The notes beneath the pieces were generated by a model that saw only the letters and a program-made list of their open reading frames with translations, made no database searches and was not told the DNA's origin. A program made the position numbers and the translations under genes. Shown here piece after piece: positions 1-10,812 of a DNA stretch of 64,000 nt (its first letter is position 1; each line of letters opens with the position of its first letter). The stretch covers positions 310,001 to 374,000 of the forward strand of contig CALSFV010000277.1 in the NCBI GenBank assembly GCA_943737045.1. Reading direction: 5' to 3'. This DNA comes from Parapristionchus giblindavisi. Its lineage: Eukaryota; Nematoda; Chromadorea; Rhabditida; Diplogasteridae.

Positions 1-791
1 AATGCTAATACTCATAATATTTATCTGATCAGCACATCGTGCAGAAGAGTAAGTCAAGGGCAGAGGGTTGGAACATGCTTGCACGTTCTCATACTTCCGA
101 CTCTTAGGGATAATTTTCTCAATTCATGAAAGCGTTCGAAAAAAGTTGCTGGCGAATGAAGTGCGTGTAATTCATGAAAAGGTTTCATCGTCAATTAGGT
201 CTGTTTGAGTTGTATATTTAGCATAGTATAGAACGTTAGCATTTGTATGCACGTTTATGAGAAGCGGACGTTCTCAAAGTTTCAAACATGCAAACCAACA
301 TAACGAATCAAGAAATTATCCATAAAATAACTTCAAAAAATCACTATATAGAATGAGCAACTTCTAGTGGTATTAGGCTATAAAAAGTTCGGTAAATCAG
401 TAAATTTCCTGCCAAATATCGTCGAAAGTGCTCCAAAAGTAGATTTGAAATCATTTCTGTCAATTTCAAAGAAGAATATTCCTTATCGGTAAGCGAATTG
501 TTTAATTTTTTTCCAATCTACTAACTCGCACACATTAACCCTGCAAACGATGCTAATCTTCTTTTCAATATAACGTTCTACTGATCTTTTTGGTCCGATT
601 CAAACTTTTCTAATAGATGATTCATTGCATCATAATACTTTCTTCCTCATGTGCTCTGTATTAATGTAAATAATAATAATAATAATTTATGCATTACAAG
701 GATAACTAATAATAGCGAATAATTGATCTCGTGATGAATTACATAAAATACGATGCCACAACGTAGGTAGCAAAGAAATAACAATTAATTA

Positions 792-2216
792 TTACATTTC
801 GAGTAACGACAAATTAATACATTTCCGGAAAGATTTAACTGAGGGGCAGATAATAGAATTATTACTAAGTTTATTCCAATTACTAACAACACGATTTGAT
901 ATGAAGTTCGAGAAGCGAGTAGATTTAGCATTGTGTTTACGATATTGGAATGCGTGTCTGCGGGAAGATCTAGTATTTATAGAGGGAATAAAGAAAGAAG
1001 GATTGTCAAGATCAATAAGTCCATGTGTAGCTTTATAGGTAAAACAAAGATCAGATAGTTTGCGGCGCAATTCAAGAGGCTCTAGTTTGAGTAATGATAA
1101 TCTATCAGGATATGAAGCATACGGTAGCTTGCATTTATAGAAAACGCGACGAGTGTAAGTCCTTTGTACTTTTTCAATGAGCTTTATTAGATGATCTTCG
1201 TGGGGTGACCACAGTTCAGACGCGTATTCAAGTATAGGTCTTACATAAGTGATGAAAAGACGTGAATAAAGCTTGAGATTAGAGGTGTGAAAAATGCGAT
1301 AAATATAAGCACATCTGGAATTTGCTCTGGCTACAATAGATTGGATATGAGATGAGAAAGACAGTCGATTATCGTATGATATACCGAGATCAGTGAATTC
1401 TTTAACTACAGGAAGCTTGATACTATTGATATGAAGATCGAGGTCGGGGTGTCTGTTGCCTAAATGCATTACTACAGTTTTGGATAAAGAGATGGATAGA
1501 CCCCAGTCTAGAGACCACTGATGGAGAGAGTCTAATGCGGTTTGAAGTGAAGAAGGGTCATTAAAGGAATAGAGCTTGACATCATCGGCATATATAGTGC
1601 ATCGTACGTTGTGAGGAAGAATGAGAGGAAGATCAGAGATATAGATGGAGAGAAGTGGACCCAAACAGCTACCTTGTGGGACACCTGATAGAGCATAAAA
1701 GGGATCAGAGAGAGAATCACCTACAACAACAGCTTGAGAACGGTTGGATAGAAACGAGCGAATCCAATTAAGAAGTGACCCCTGAATTCCCAGACGCGAG
1801 CATTTGTATAAGAGTAGATCAATTGGAATTGAATCGAAAGCTTTTGAGAAATCGATGAACGCGACGGAAATAAATTGATTTTTGTCGAGGGCAGGATACC
1901 AGTGAGAAAAAGATGAAAGTAAAGCAGAGTTGCAAGAGCGAAAAGTACGATAACCATGTTGTTGTGGGCAAAGAAGATTATTGTCGTCTAAGTACTTTGA
2001 TAAGGCGGATACGATTAGGCGCTCGAATACTTTAGAAGTAGAACAGGTGAGTGATATAGGTCTGTACGAACTGGAAGAGTTTTTGGGTCCCTTACGTTTA
2101 TAAACAGCCTTAACGTTTGCAGTTTGCCATTGATTAGGAGAGGATCCATGCAGAAGAAAACGATTAAAAAGAATAGTAAGTCCTAGATTGTTAAACCGAA
2201 AATTTGAGGGACTGTT
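792..2216 (-). mobile_element. CR1-like non-LTR retrotransposon, 5'-truncated (arm 1)
   Basis: An open frame of about 474 codons encodes the reverse transcriptase and C-terminal part of a CR1/Sam-type LINE. Landmarks in order are SYRPISLT, FIDFSKAFDSIP, GVPQGSCLGPLL, the catalytic YADD, and a C-terminal YVRPILEYASELWSP stretch. The frame opens just after a TAG and lacks the endonuclease and any ORF1, so the copy is 5'-truncated. The catalytic core is intact by eye. The 3' end carries an (ATT)n tail (about 669-686 on the + strand), as expected of CR1-type elements. It is identical to the copy in arm 2. The CR1 assignment is from motif memory; Jockey-like is the main alternative. Confidence 0.85.
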
Positions 2217-3334
2217 CTATTAGAATCATCTAACAGTAAATTTCGATACATATTGCATAATTTTGAGTATTGTGCTTATAAAATGTACTTGCATAAGAAA
2301 ATTACTGACGGGCTCTAAAGAACGGAAGTCGCTCAAAGGCTAGATCCCCGCCTCTCGATTGTCTCTCCGCTGCCTCTCCCTAACCCGGCAGACCTTCGCC
2401 GCGCGCTATTTGATATATAAAAGAGATCGGCATAGTTTCTGAACCATGCAAAACAAGAAATAGTCTATTCTACAAGCAAAACAAGTGATTTTTATACGCT
2501 CAATAATAATGTTCATTGATTTTATATAAATCAATATTTGCCAAAATGTAATTATCAAAAAATAGCAAAAGCACAAGAAAACAATTATTTGGTTCGATGC
2601 TCAACAAACTGTATCCTTACTAAAACTTTAAAAAAATATGATCTTACAATTAGCAGACATGTTTTTTTGCAATTCAATAATTATACATTGCAAACATGCG
2701 AACTACGTGAACTGTTGTGGATCTTTTGGGCTTATAGTTTTCAGAATTATTCCAGACTATTTTTGAATATATTGATTACTATTCAGCGTATTCACATAAT
2801 ACGTATATCGTGTGCTATAATCGTGGTAGACTCTTTCTCGGTAGGATGCGAGGGTAAAAGCGAGTAAAATCTGGGAAGTCACGACTGGAGATAATCCGTT
2901 TTACTAGTAAAAAGATTAAGATGCACACTCTGCGATCAACGATTCATTCGCTCATCCTCTAAACTTCATCGTTTCATATGTAATACTTCCCCTATTTTAT
3001 GATGTTATCATATTTTATTAATGATTTCTGAGTCAGCGTTCACTACAGTCAAGCCTTACTACTATTGATATTGTGTTATCATGTTTCTATAAAGATCTCT
3101 GCGTCAGACTTAATTAGAGTACATCAGTCCCTCATTCTATCTATAGATCTCCATAGATCTCATTTTCAGAACACAATAACTCCTACTCCGTATTATATGA
3201 CGTAGCGGCCGAAACACCATAAGGCACAATATAACTAACCTACATATTTCTTTAGAATAATTTACATTTTACGTGCATGCAAACCTGTACATCTATTATT
3301 ATAATATTGTTAATTTAATTTGTTCTGTTTTTCA
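2217..3334. other. Intergenic DNA upstream of gene A
   Basis: No convincing gene is present. A GC-richer patch at about 2310-2420 includes a segment (about 2290-2350) with a related copy at about 34855-34905, followed by a TATATAAAAG box at about 2414; this could be a promoter or an old repeat. A 109-codon ORF (2538-2867) has no recognisable domain. About 3206-3312 is a copy of a dispersed ~110-bp repeat whose ends read GAAACACCATAAGGC and GCATGCAAAC; other copies lie near 19064, 43290 (inverted) and 49580. Confidence 0.5.
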
Positions 3335-3342
3335 GCTTTGAT

Positions 3343-5431
3343 ATGGATCCAAATCGTACTTTTGTCCTTCCAACAATCAAGATCGTCACTTACTCATTAC
3401 TGGGAACAATATCTGTTCCGTCAATATTGATTTATCTGAAAATCATTTACATAAATATAATGAGACGTCGCGATTCGTTCTTCTTCAGGATTGCCACAAC
3501 ACAGGTGAATTTTTGAATTTCAGAGGCAGATTTCTCAATTAAAGGCGCTTAAAGGCGCACTCCGAGCTAGTTTTACTCTCCACCCTGACACCACTCTCTC
3601 GTAAACAAAGCTTGCGAGAGAGCACTGCCGAGCGGAGAGTTTCAACTTGACTCGGGATGTAACTTCAACGAGAGGAATTCAGGGCATAGCTGACCTGGGT
3701 TTCGTCGTCACATTCCTCCTTACTGCGGGTACTATAGATAATCCGTATGCATGGGAATATTTACTGACTACTAATGGAACGGTATGTTGCTGTTTCCAGA
3801 TATCATAGGACATTTTTTTGTTGTTTCCAGATATCATAGAACACCATAAGGCAAATTATTGATTTATGTTGTATAACACAGATTTACTTTATCGTTAATG
3901 CGCGGGCAAACGCAAAATCTTACCTTTTATTTAATTCGTTTAATTATAAGAGAATATTATACTACGTAGATGAGGCAAATTTCAGATGATACCTCGCATA
4001 TTCTACGCCTACGTGTATTACTTCGTTCTTGCTCAGAGTTTCGGAGTTCTTTCAATGTCTCTTCATCGTTGTTTGACCGTCGTTCACCTAAAGAAGATAA
4101 ACCTGGTGATTCTAAGTTTCATAAACTTTAAGAGATTTTAAAAATGCGATTTTAGATAAATACCGGTTGGGCACAAGTTTTCTTTGCCGTATTTCATCTT
4201 GTATGTCCTCTGCCGTTTCTTTTTCTCATATTATTCGCTGAAGGTCAGATTTTAAAAAATATCTTTAAAAAATTTATTCCGGAAATTTTTAATGTCATTA
4301 TCATGATGTCATTTCATTATCTCATTGTAATTGTCATTGACATAATTGGCAGCATTTTTGTTCAATTCAGGTCCTATATATTTTCTCATCGATGATCGTA
4401 CATACTCCATGTCGAGAGTCACTGATCCTGATGACATTGAAGTAAGAAATTCATTCCATAATCTTTTTGTTAGCCTTGAAATTCTCCTCGTTTCTCACAT
4501 TTCTCTCAAGATAGTGAGGCTGATTTTTAAAGGCTGATATTAAAATATTGAAAAGATGGTTCATATTTAATATCTTTATTTTTCAGTTCAATTCAAGAAT
4601 TGCTGCAATAGTAACTTTTATTGCCGCTACATTATCAGCAATTTGTTACATTATCATTGGTGTTTCACTACGAAAGAACGGATTGTACGATATTTAATAC
4701 ATTAATACATTTACATTTATACATTAATATATTAATTAATTTATATATACATTAATATATTAATACATTAATACATTTAATACATTTAGTGCCATCAGCT
4801 TAGAAACATAATGATAAGATAGAAACAGTTCCAGCGGAATTTTGACTTCACAATTCTCTACCAAACGACAGAGGCAAAGGGAATTGGCTTTATTCATAAC
4901 AGGATTGACATTATTCGTTATAATGTGTTCGGTTACTGCCTTCTACGTTCTCATCTATCTTACAAGTGCTAATAGAGCGGTAACTTATGTATATATTTCA
5001 ATATTCTTGATGTACACGAACATGTCTAGCCCATGAGGTATTTGTTTATTTGCTTATATCCCCGAAAGAAAAAAAACCAAGCAAGATATCCGGATCGTGT
5101 TTGCGGATTGCATTCCTGAATGCTAGTGTGGTACGGTAGGGGTTATTGATCGATATGTTTGAAGATAAATATTAATATTTAAATAAATCCTTGGGGTTTA
5201 TAACACTAGTTAAAGAATATGAGCCGTTCATTTCAGGTTACTGAAATGCTGAGAACGATCTATCCGTTCGTTTCATTTGCCTTATCATTCGCCCATCCAT
5301 GGACACTTCTTCTAACATCTTCTGAGACTAGAAAGCGTCTACTTGGAAGTGGAGCTTCATCTGTATTGGCTAAGACAACAGAATCACGTCATGCTTCGAA
5401 GAATATTTATATTTCTGCTTTGAATAAATAA
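3343..5431 (+). CDS. Seven-TM chemoreceptor, Srg superfamily (gene A)
   Basis: Eight exons: 3343-3504, 3683-3781, 3986-4105, 4156-4243, 4371-4441, 4587-4684, 4835-4979, 5237-5431. They splice to an open 325-residue protein, with phases identical to genes B and C. Predicted membrane spans are at about residues 12-38, 56-75, 94-115, 132-155, 186-208, 230-255 and 267-290. Span 3 ends in LHRCLTV where other receptors carry DRY or NR-type motifs. The C-terminal FAHPWTLLLTSSETRKR resembles the Srg/Srv group. The start follows a TTTTTCAG acceptor at 3335, probably for spliced leader. The donor of exon 6 is GTACGA rather than the GTATGT of B and C. Exons 1 to mid-5 lie in palindrome arm 1 and the rest in the unique spacer. 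Presumed role: odorant receptor in sensory-neuron cilia. The sub-family is uncertain. Confidence 0.85.
3549..3662. repeat. Fold-back MITE type 1, intron 1 of gene A
   Basis: A short imperfect hairpin with core ACTCTCTCG...CGAGAGAG and ends TTAAAGGCGCACTCCGAGC / ACTCGGGATG. It belongs to the abundant type 1 family of this window. The mirror copy is at about 6241-6354. Confidence 0.75.
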
Positions 5432-5489
5432 TATGTATTGTTCTTGATTGAAATTATTATTTATATTGATTACTTCACAACGTGATGGA

Positions 5490-6560
5490 GACATGGAGTA
5501 TGTACGATCATCGATGAGAAAATATATAGGACCTGAATTGAACAAAAATGCTGCCAATTATGTCAATGACAATTACAATGAGATAATGAAATGACATCAT
5601 GATAATGACATTAAAAATTTCCGGAATAAATTTTTTAAAGATAATTTTTAAAATCTGACCTTCAGCGAATAATATGAGAAAAAGAAACGGCAGAGGACAT
5701 ACAAGATGAAATACGGCAAAGAAAACTTGTGCCCAACCGGTATTTATCTAAAATCGCATTTTTAAAATCTCTTAAAGTTTATGAAACTTAGAATCACCAG
5801 GTTTATCTTCTTTAGGTGAACGACGGTCAAACAACGATGAAGAGACATTGAAAGAACTCCGAAACTCTGAGCAAGAACGAAGTAATACACGTAGGCGTAG
5901 AATATGCGAGGTATCATCTGAAATTTGCCTCATCTACGTAGTATAATATTCTCTTATAATTAAACGAATTAAATAAAAGGTAAGATTTTGCGTTTGCCCG
6001 CGCATTAACGATAAAGTAAATCTGTGTTATACAACATAAATCAATAATTTGCCTTATGGTGTTCTATGATATCTGGAAACAACAAAAAAATGTCCTATGA
6101 TATCTGGAAACAGCAACATACCGTTCCATTAGTAGTCAGTAAATATTCCCATGCATACGGATTATCTATAGTACCCGCAGTAAGGAGGAATGTGACGACG
6201 AAACCCAGGTCAGCTATGCCCTGAATTCCTCTCGTTGAAGTTACATCCCGAGTCAAGTTGAAACTCTCCGCTCGGCAGTGCTCTCTCGCAAGCTTTGTTT
6301 ACGAGAGAGTGGTGTCAGGGTGGAGAGTAAAACTAGCTCGGAGTGCGCCTTTAAGCGCCTTTAATTGAGAAATCTGCCTCTGAAATTCAAAAATTCACCT
6401 GTGTTGTGGCAATCCTGAAGAAGAACGAATCGCGACGTCTCATTATATTTATGTAAATGATTTTCAGATAAATCAATATTGACGGAACAGATATTGTTCC
6501 CAGTAATGAGTAAGTGACGATCTTGATTGTTGGAAGGACAAAAGTACGATTTGGATCCAT
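5490..6560 (-). pseudogene. Antisense 5' half of gene A (truncated copy)
   Basis: This is the mirror copy of gene A made by the inverted repeat: exon 1 at 6399-6560, exon 2 at 6122-6220, exon 3 at 5798-5917, exon 4 at 5660-5747 and part of exon 5 at 5490-5532. Coding sequence is identical to gene A up to the break. Beyond the break the minus strand reads the reverse complement of gene A's 3' flank, so no complete receptor (spans 5-7 missing) can be made. It has its own copy of the trans-splice acceptor and upstream DNA, so it could be transcribed towards gene A. Confidence 0.9.
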
Positions 6561-7686
6561 ATCAAAGCTGAAAAACAGAACAAATTAAATTAACAATATT
6601 ATAATAATAGATGTACAGGTTTGCATGCACGTAAAATGTAAATTATTCTAAAGAAATATGTAGGTTAGTTATATTGTGCCTTATGGTGTTTCGGCCGCTA
6701 CGTCATATAATACGGAGTAGGAGTTATTGTGTTCTGAAAATGAGATCTATGGAGATCTATAGATAGAATGAGGGACTGATGTACTCTAATTAAGTCTGAC
6801 GCAGAGATCTTTATAGAAACATGATAACACAATATCAATAGTAGTAAGGCTTGACTGTAGTGAACGCTGACTCAGAAATCATTAATAAAATATGATAACA
6901 TCATAAAATAGGGGAAGTATTACATATGAAACGATGAAGTTTAGAGGATGAGCGAATGAATCGTTGATCGCAGAGTGTGCATCTTAATCTTTTTACTAGT
7001 AAAACGGATTATCTCCAGTCGTGACTTCCCAGATTTTACTCGCTTTTACCCTCGCATCCTACCGAGAAAGAGTCTACCACGATTATAGCACACGATATAC
7101 GTATTATGTGAATACGCTGAATAGTAATCAATATATTCAAAAATAGTCTGGAATAATTCTGAAAACTATAAGCCCAAAAGATCCACAACAGTTCACGTAG
7201 TTCGCATGTTTGCAATGTATAATTATTGAATTGCAAAAAAACATGTCTGCTAATTGTAAGATCATATTTTTTTAAAGTTTTAGTAAGGATACAGTTTGTT
7301 GAGCATCGAACCAAATAATTGTTTTCTTGTGCTTTTGCTATTTTTTGATAATTACATTTTGGCAAATATTGATTTATATAAAATCAATGAACATTATTAT
7401 TGAGCGTATAAAAATCACTTGTTTTGCTTGTAGAATAGACTATTTCTTGTTTTGCATGGTTCAGAAACTATGCCGATCTCTTTTATATATCAAATAGCGC
7501 GCGGCGAAGGTCTGCCGGGTTAGGGAGAGGCAGCGGAGAGACAATCGAGAGGCGGGGATCTAGCCTTTGAGCGACTTCCGTTCTTTAGAGCCCGTCAGTA
7601 ATTTTCTTATGCAAGTACATTTTATAAGCACAATACTCAAAATTATGCAATATGTATCGAAATTTACTGTTAGATGATTCTAATAG
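6561..7686. other. Mirror of the gene A upstream block
   Basis: Reverse complement of 2217-3342, with the same dispersed repeat, TATA-like box and 109-codon minus-strand ORF (7036-7365). No recognisable gene. Confidence 0.6.
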
Positions 7687-9111
7687 AACAGTCCCTCAAA
7701 TTTTCGGTTTAACAATCTAGGACTTACTATTCTTTTTAATCGTTTTCTTCTGCATGGATCCTCTCCTAATCAATGGCAAACTGCAAACGTTAAGGCTGTT
7801 TATAAACGTAAGGGACCCAAAAACTCTTCCAGTTCGTACAGACCTATATCACTCACCTGTTCTACTTCTAAAGTATTCGAGCGCCTAATCGTATCCGCCT
7901 TATCAAAGTACTTAGACGACAATAATCTTCTTTGCCCACAACAACATGGTTATCGTACTTTTCGCTCTTGCAACTCTGCTTTACTTTCATCTTTTTCTCA
8001 CTGGTATCCTGCCCTCGACAAAAATCAATTTATTTCCGTCGCGTTCATCGATTTCTCAAAAGCTTTCGATTCAATTCCAATTGATCTACTCTTATACAAA
8101 TGCTCGCGTCTGGGAATTCAGGGGTCACTTCTTAATTGGATTCGCTCGTTTCTATCCAACCGTTCTCAAGCTGTTGTTGTAGGTGATTCTCTCTCTGATC
8201 CCTTTTATGCTCTATCAGGTGTCCCACAAGGTAGCTGTTTGGGTCCACTTCTCTCCATCTATATCTCTGATCTTCCTCTCATTCTTCCTCACAACGTACG
8301 ATGCACTATATATGCCGATGATGTCAAGCTCTATTCCTTTAATGACCCTTCTTCACTTCAAACCGCATTAGACTCTCTCCATCAGTGGTCTCTAGACTGG
8401 GGTCTATCCATCTCTTTATCCAAAACTGTAGTAATGCATTTAGGCAACAGACACCCCGACCTCGATCTTCATATCAATAGTATCAAGCTTCCTGTAGTTA
8501 AAGAATTCACTGATCTCGGTATATCATACGATAATCGACTGTCTTTCTCATCTCATATCCAATCTATTGTAGCCAGAGCAAATTCCAGATGTGCTTATAT
8601 TTATCGCATTTTTCACACCTCTAATCTCAAGCTTTATTCACGTCTTTTCATCACTTATGTAAGACCTATACTTGAATACGCGTCTGAACTGTGGTCACCC
8701 CACGAAGATCATCTAATAAAGCTCATTGAAAAAGTACAAAGGACTTACACTCGTCGCGTTTTCTATAAATGCAAGCTACCGTATGCTTCATATCCTGATA
8801 GATTATCATTACTCAAACTAGAGCCTCTTGAATTGCGCCGCAAACTATCTGATCTTTGTTTTACCTATAAAGCTACACATGGACTTATTGATCTTGACAA
8901 TCCTTCTTTCTTTATTCCCTCTATAAATACTAGATCTTCCCGCAGACACGCATTCCAATATCGTAAACACAATGCTAAATCTACTCGCTTCTCGAACTTC
9001 ATATCAAATCGTGTTGTTAGTAATTGGAATAAACTTAGTAATAATTCTATTATCTGCCCCTCAGTTAAATCTTTCCGGAAATGTATTAATTTGTCGTTAC
9101 TCGAAATGTAA
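7687..9111 (+). mobile_element. CR1-like non-LTR retrotransposon, 5'-truncated (arm 2)
   Basis: Plus-strand twin of the arm 1 copy, identical in predicted protein. The frame opens after TAG at 7684-7686 and closes at the TAA of 9109-9111. Residues in order: NQWQTANVKAVYKRKG, SYRPISLT, CPQQHGYR, FIDFSKAFDSIP, GVPQGSCLGPLL, YADD, YVRPILEYA. The 3' UTR is about 105 bp and ends in an (ATT)n tail at about 9217-9234. Endonuclease and ORF1 are absent. Because both arms carry it, the insertion predates the inverted duplication. Confidence 0.85.
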
Positions 9112-10812
9112 TAATTAATTGTTATTTCTTTGCTACCTACGTTGTGGCATCGTATTTTATGTAATTCATCACGAGATCAATTATTCGCTATTATTAGTTA
9201 TCCTTGTAATGCATAAATTATTATTATTATTATTTACATTAATACAGAGCACATGAGGAAGAAAGTATTATGATGCAATGAATCATCTATTAGAAAAGTT
9301 TGAATCGGACCAAAAAGATCAGTAGAACGTTATATTGAAAAGAAGATTAGCATCGTTTGCAGGGTTAATGTGTGCGAGTTAGTAGATTGGAAAAAAATTA
9401 AACAATTCGCTTACCGATAAGGAATATTCTTCTTTGAAATTGACAGAAATGATTTCAAATCTACTTTTGGAGCACTTTCGACGATATTTGGCAGGAAATT
9501 TACTGATTTACCGAACTTTTTATAGCCTAATACCACTAGAAGTTGCTCATTCTATATAGTGATTTTTTGAAGTTATTTTATGGATAATTTCTTGATTCGT
9601 TATGTTGGTTTGCATGTTTGAAACTTTGAGAACGTCCGCTTCTCATAAACGTGCATACAAATGCTAACGTTCTATACTATGCTAAATATACAACTCAAAC
9701 AGACCTAATTGACGATGAAACCTTTTCATGAATTACACGCACTTCATTCGCCAGCAACTTTTTTCGAACGCTTTCATGAATTGAGAAAATTATCCCTAAG
9801 AGTCGGAAGTATGAGAACGTGCAAGCATGTTCCAACCCTCTGCCCTTGACTTACTCTTCTGCACGATGTGCTGATCAGATAAATATTATGAGTATTAGCA
9901 TTATACTACGTATACTCTATAATGTCATGTGATGATTGTTGCGAGTTAAGGTAGTATATTCACTGGAAAGATACCAGGATATAATCCTTTTTTTCCGTCA
10001 AAAGATTAGAGTCCTGCGAATATTTTATGTATACCGTAAATATTTTATTGTATTTTATGCTAATTCAGCTTATTCATCGCAAGAATCATGAATGTACATA
10101 CAAAGGCGCAAATTTTTGAAAATTGAACAATTCTGCTATAGGTTTCGAACCCGCGACGTTATGCTAACTAGACCGCACTTTACCAAAACACCAAGGGGCT
10201 GAATGGTTGTGCTCATTTCTTTCATATCACTTATAGCTTGCATAAGATATATATAATGTATATGCATAGACGCCTCTATCTTTTGAAACTATCTATGATC
10301 TTTTGATGACTATAACATGCACACATTCTCTAACCATCTCGCATCGACCTCATGACACGAATATTTACTCACAATATTGCAATAATTTGATGAATATGAG
10401 GATGTTTTCTTTTAAAACTTCCTGATTTTCATGCTTGCAATTCATGCGTATCACACGAAGATACGCTCCATAGTTGCCCATACGCTCACAGCGAATTGTC
10501 TCAAATTCGATACTTAGAATTTCTCAAATCAGTGATAGCTAATTATGTACATTTGAGAAACACACTATTACTAACCGTTATTTCAACAAAAAAACACGCA
10601 AGCGAGAAAGAAATAGTCTCATATTTGTGTAACTTGAAGTGACGAACCTTCTGAGACAATTCGCTGTGTGTATGATAAATTAAATAAGTTTCATGAAAAT
10701 TTTGAAAATCCTGATTTATCGTTCAACCTTTCAACAAGATCTAATTACCATTTCGCGGCTCATTTCTCCCGGACCAAAATGCACTTAAAATCGCGCGGTT
10801 TTTAGCTTCCGT
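9112..10812. other. 5' flank of gene B
   Basis: No gene is visible. About 9255-9990 is recognisably homologous, in the same orientation, to about 14345-15600 upstream of gene C, so gene and 5' flank were duplicated together. About 9999-10284 is a degraded tRNA-like element (minus orientation). A TTTTTAG at 10799-10805, seven bases before the ATG, is the likely spliced-leader acceptor of gene B. Confidence 0.6.
9999..10284 (-). repeat. tRNA-like TIR element, degraded copy
   Basis: Contains the complement of a tRNA B-box (GGTTTCGAACCC as read here) and the flanking module GCTAATTC...GCAAGAATCATGAATG found in the other copies at 13847, 20844, 28155, 29757 and 53828. The outer ends are eroded. 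Confidence 0.6.

Larger units (their letters stand above)
1..4413. repeat. Left arm of giant inverted repeat
   Basis: Base x pairs with base 9903-x throughout the stretches compared. The three ORFs seen in this arm recur identically on the opposite strand in the right arm. The arm ends inside exon 5 of gene A: 4413 pairs with 5490, then pairing stops. One difference was found, at 4259 (A here) against 5644 (which reads T after complementing), inside intron 4. The left end is the window edge, so the true arm may be longer. The arm holds a truncated CR1-like element and the first half of gene A. Confidence 0.95.
5490..9902. repeat. Right arm of giant inverted repeat
   Basis: This is the reverse complement of 1-4413, separated from it by the spacer 4414-5489. 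It carries the antisense 5' half of gene A, a copy of the intergenic block and a CR1-like reverse transcriptase on the + strand. Its right end runs directly into the 5' flank of gene B. Near identity implies a very recent event, active gene conversion, or an assembly or library fold-back artefact; the one mismatch does not settle which. Confidence 0.95.

Noticed and set aside
2538..2867. 109-codon ORF present twice (also 7036-7365)
   Set aside because: It is duplicated only because it lies in the palindrome arms; composition is AT-driven and no motif or splice context supports it.
4842..5036. ORF starting at ATG 4842 as a separate small gene
   Set aside because: It is exon 7 of gene A read past its splice donor at 4980.
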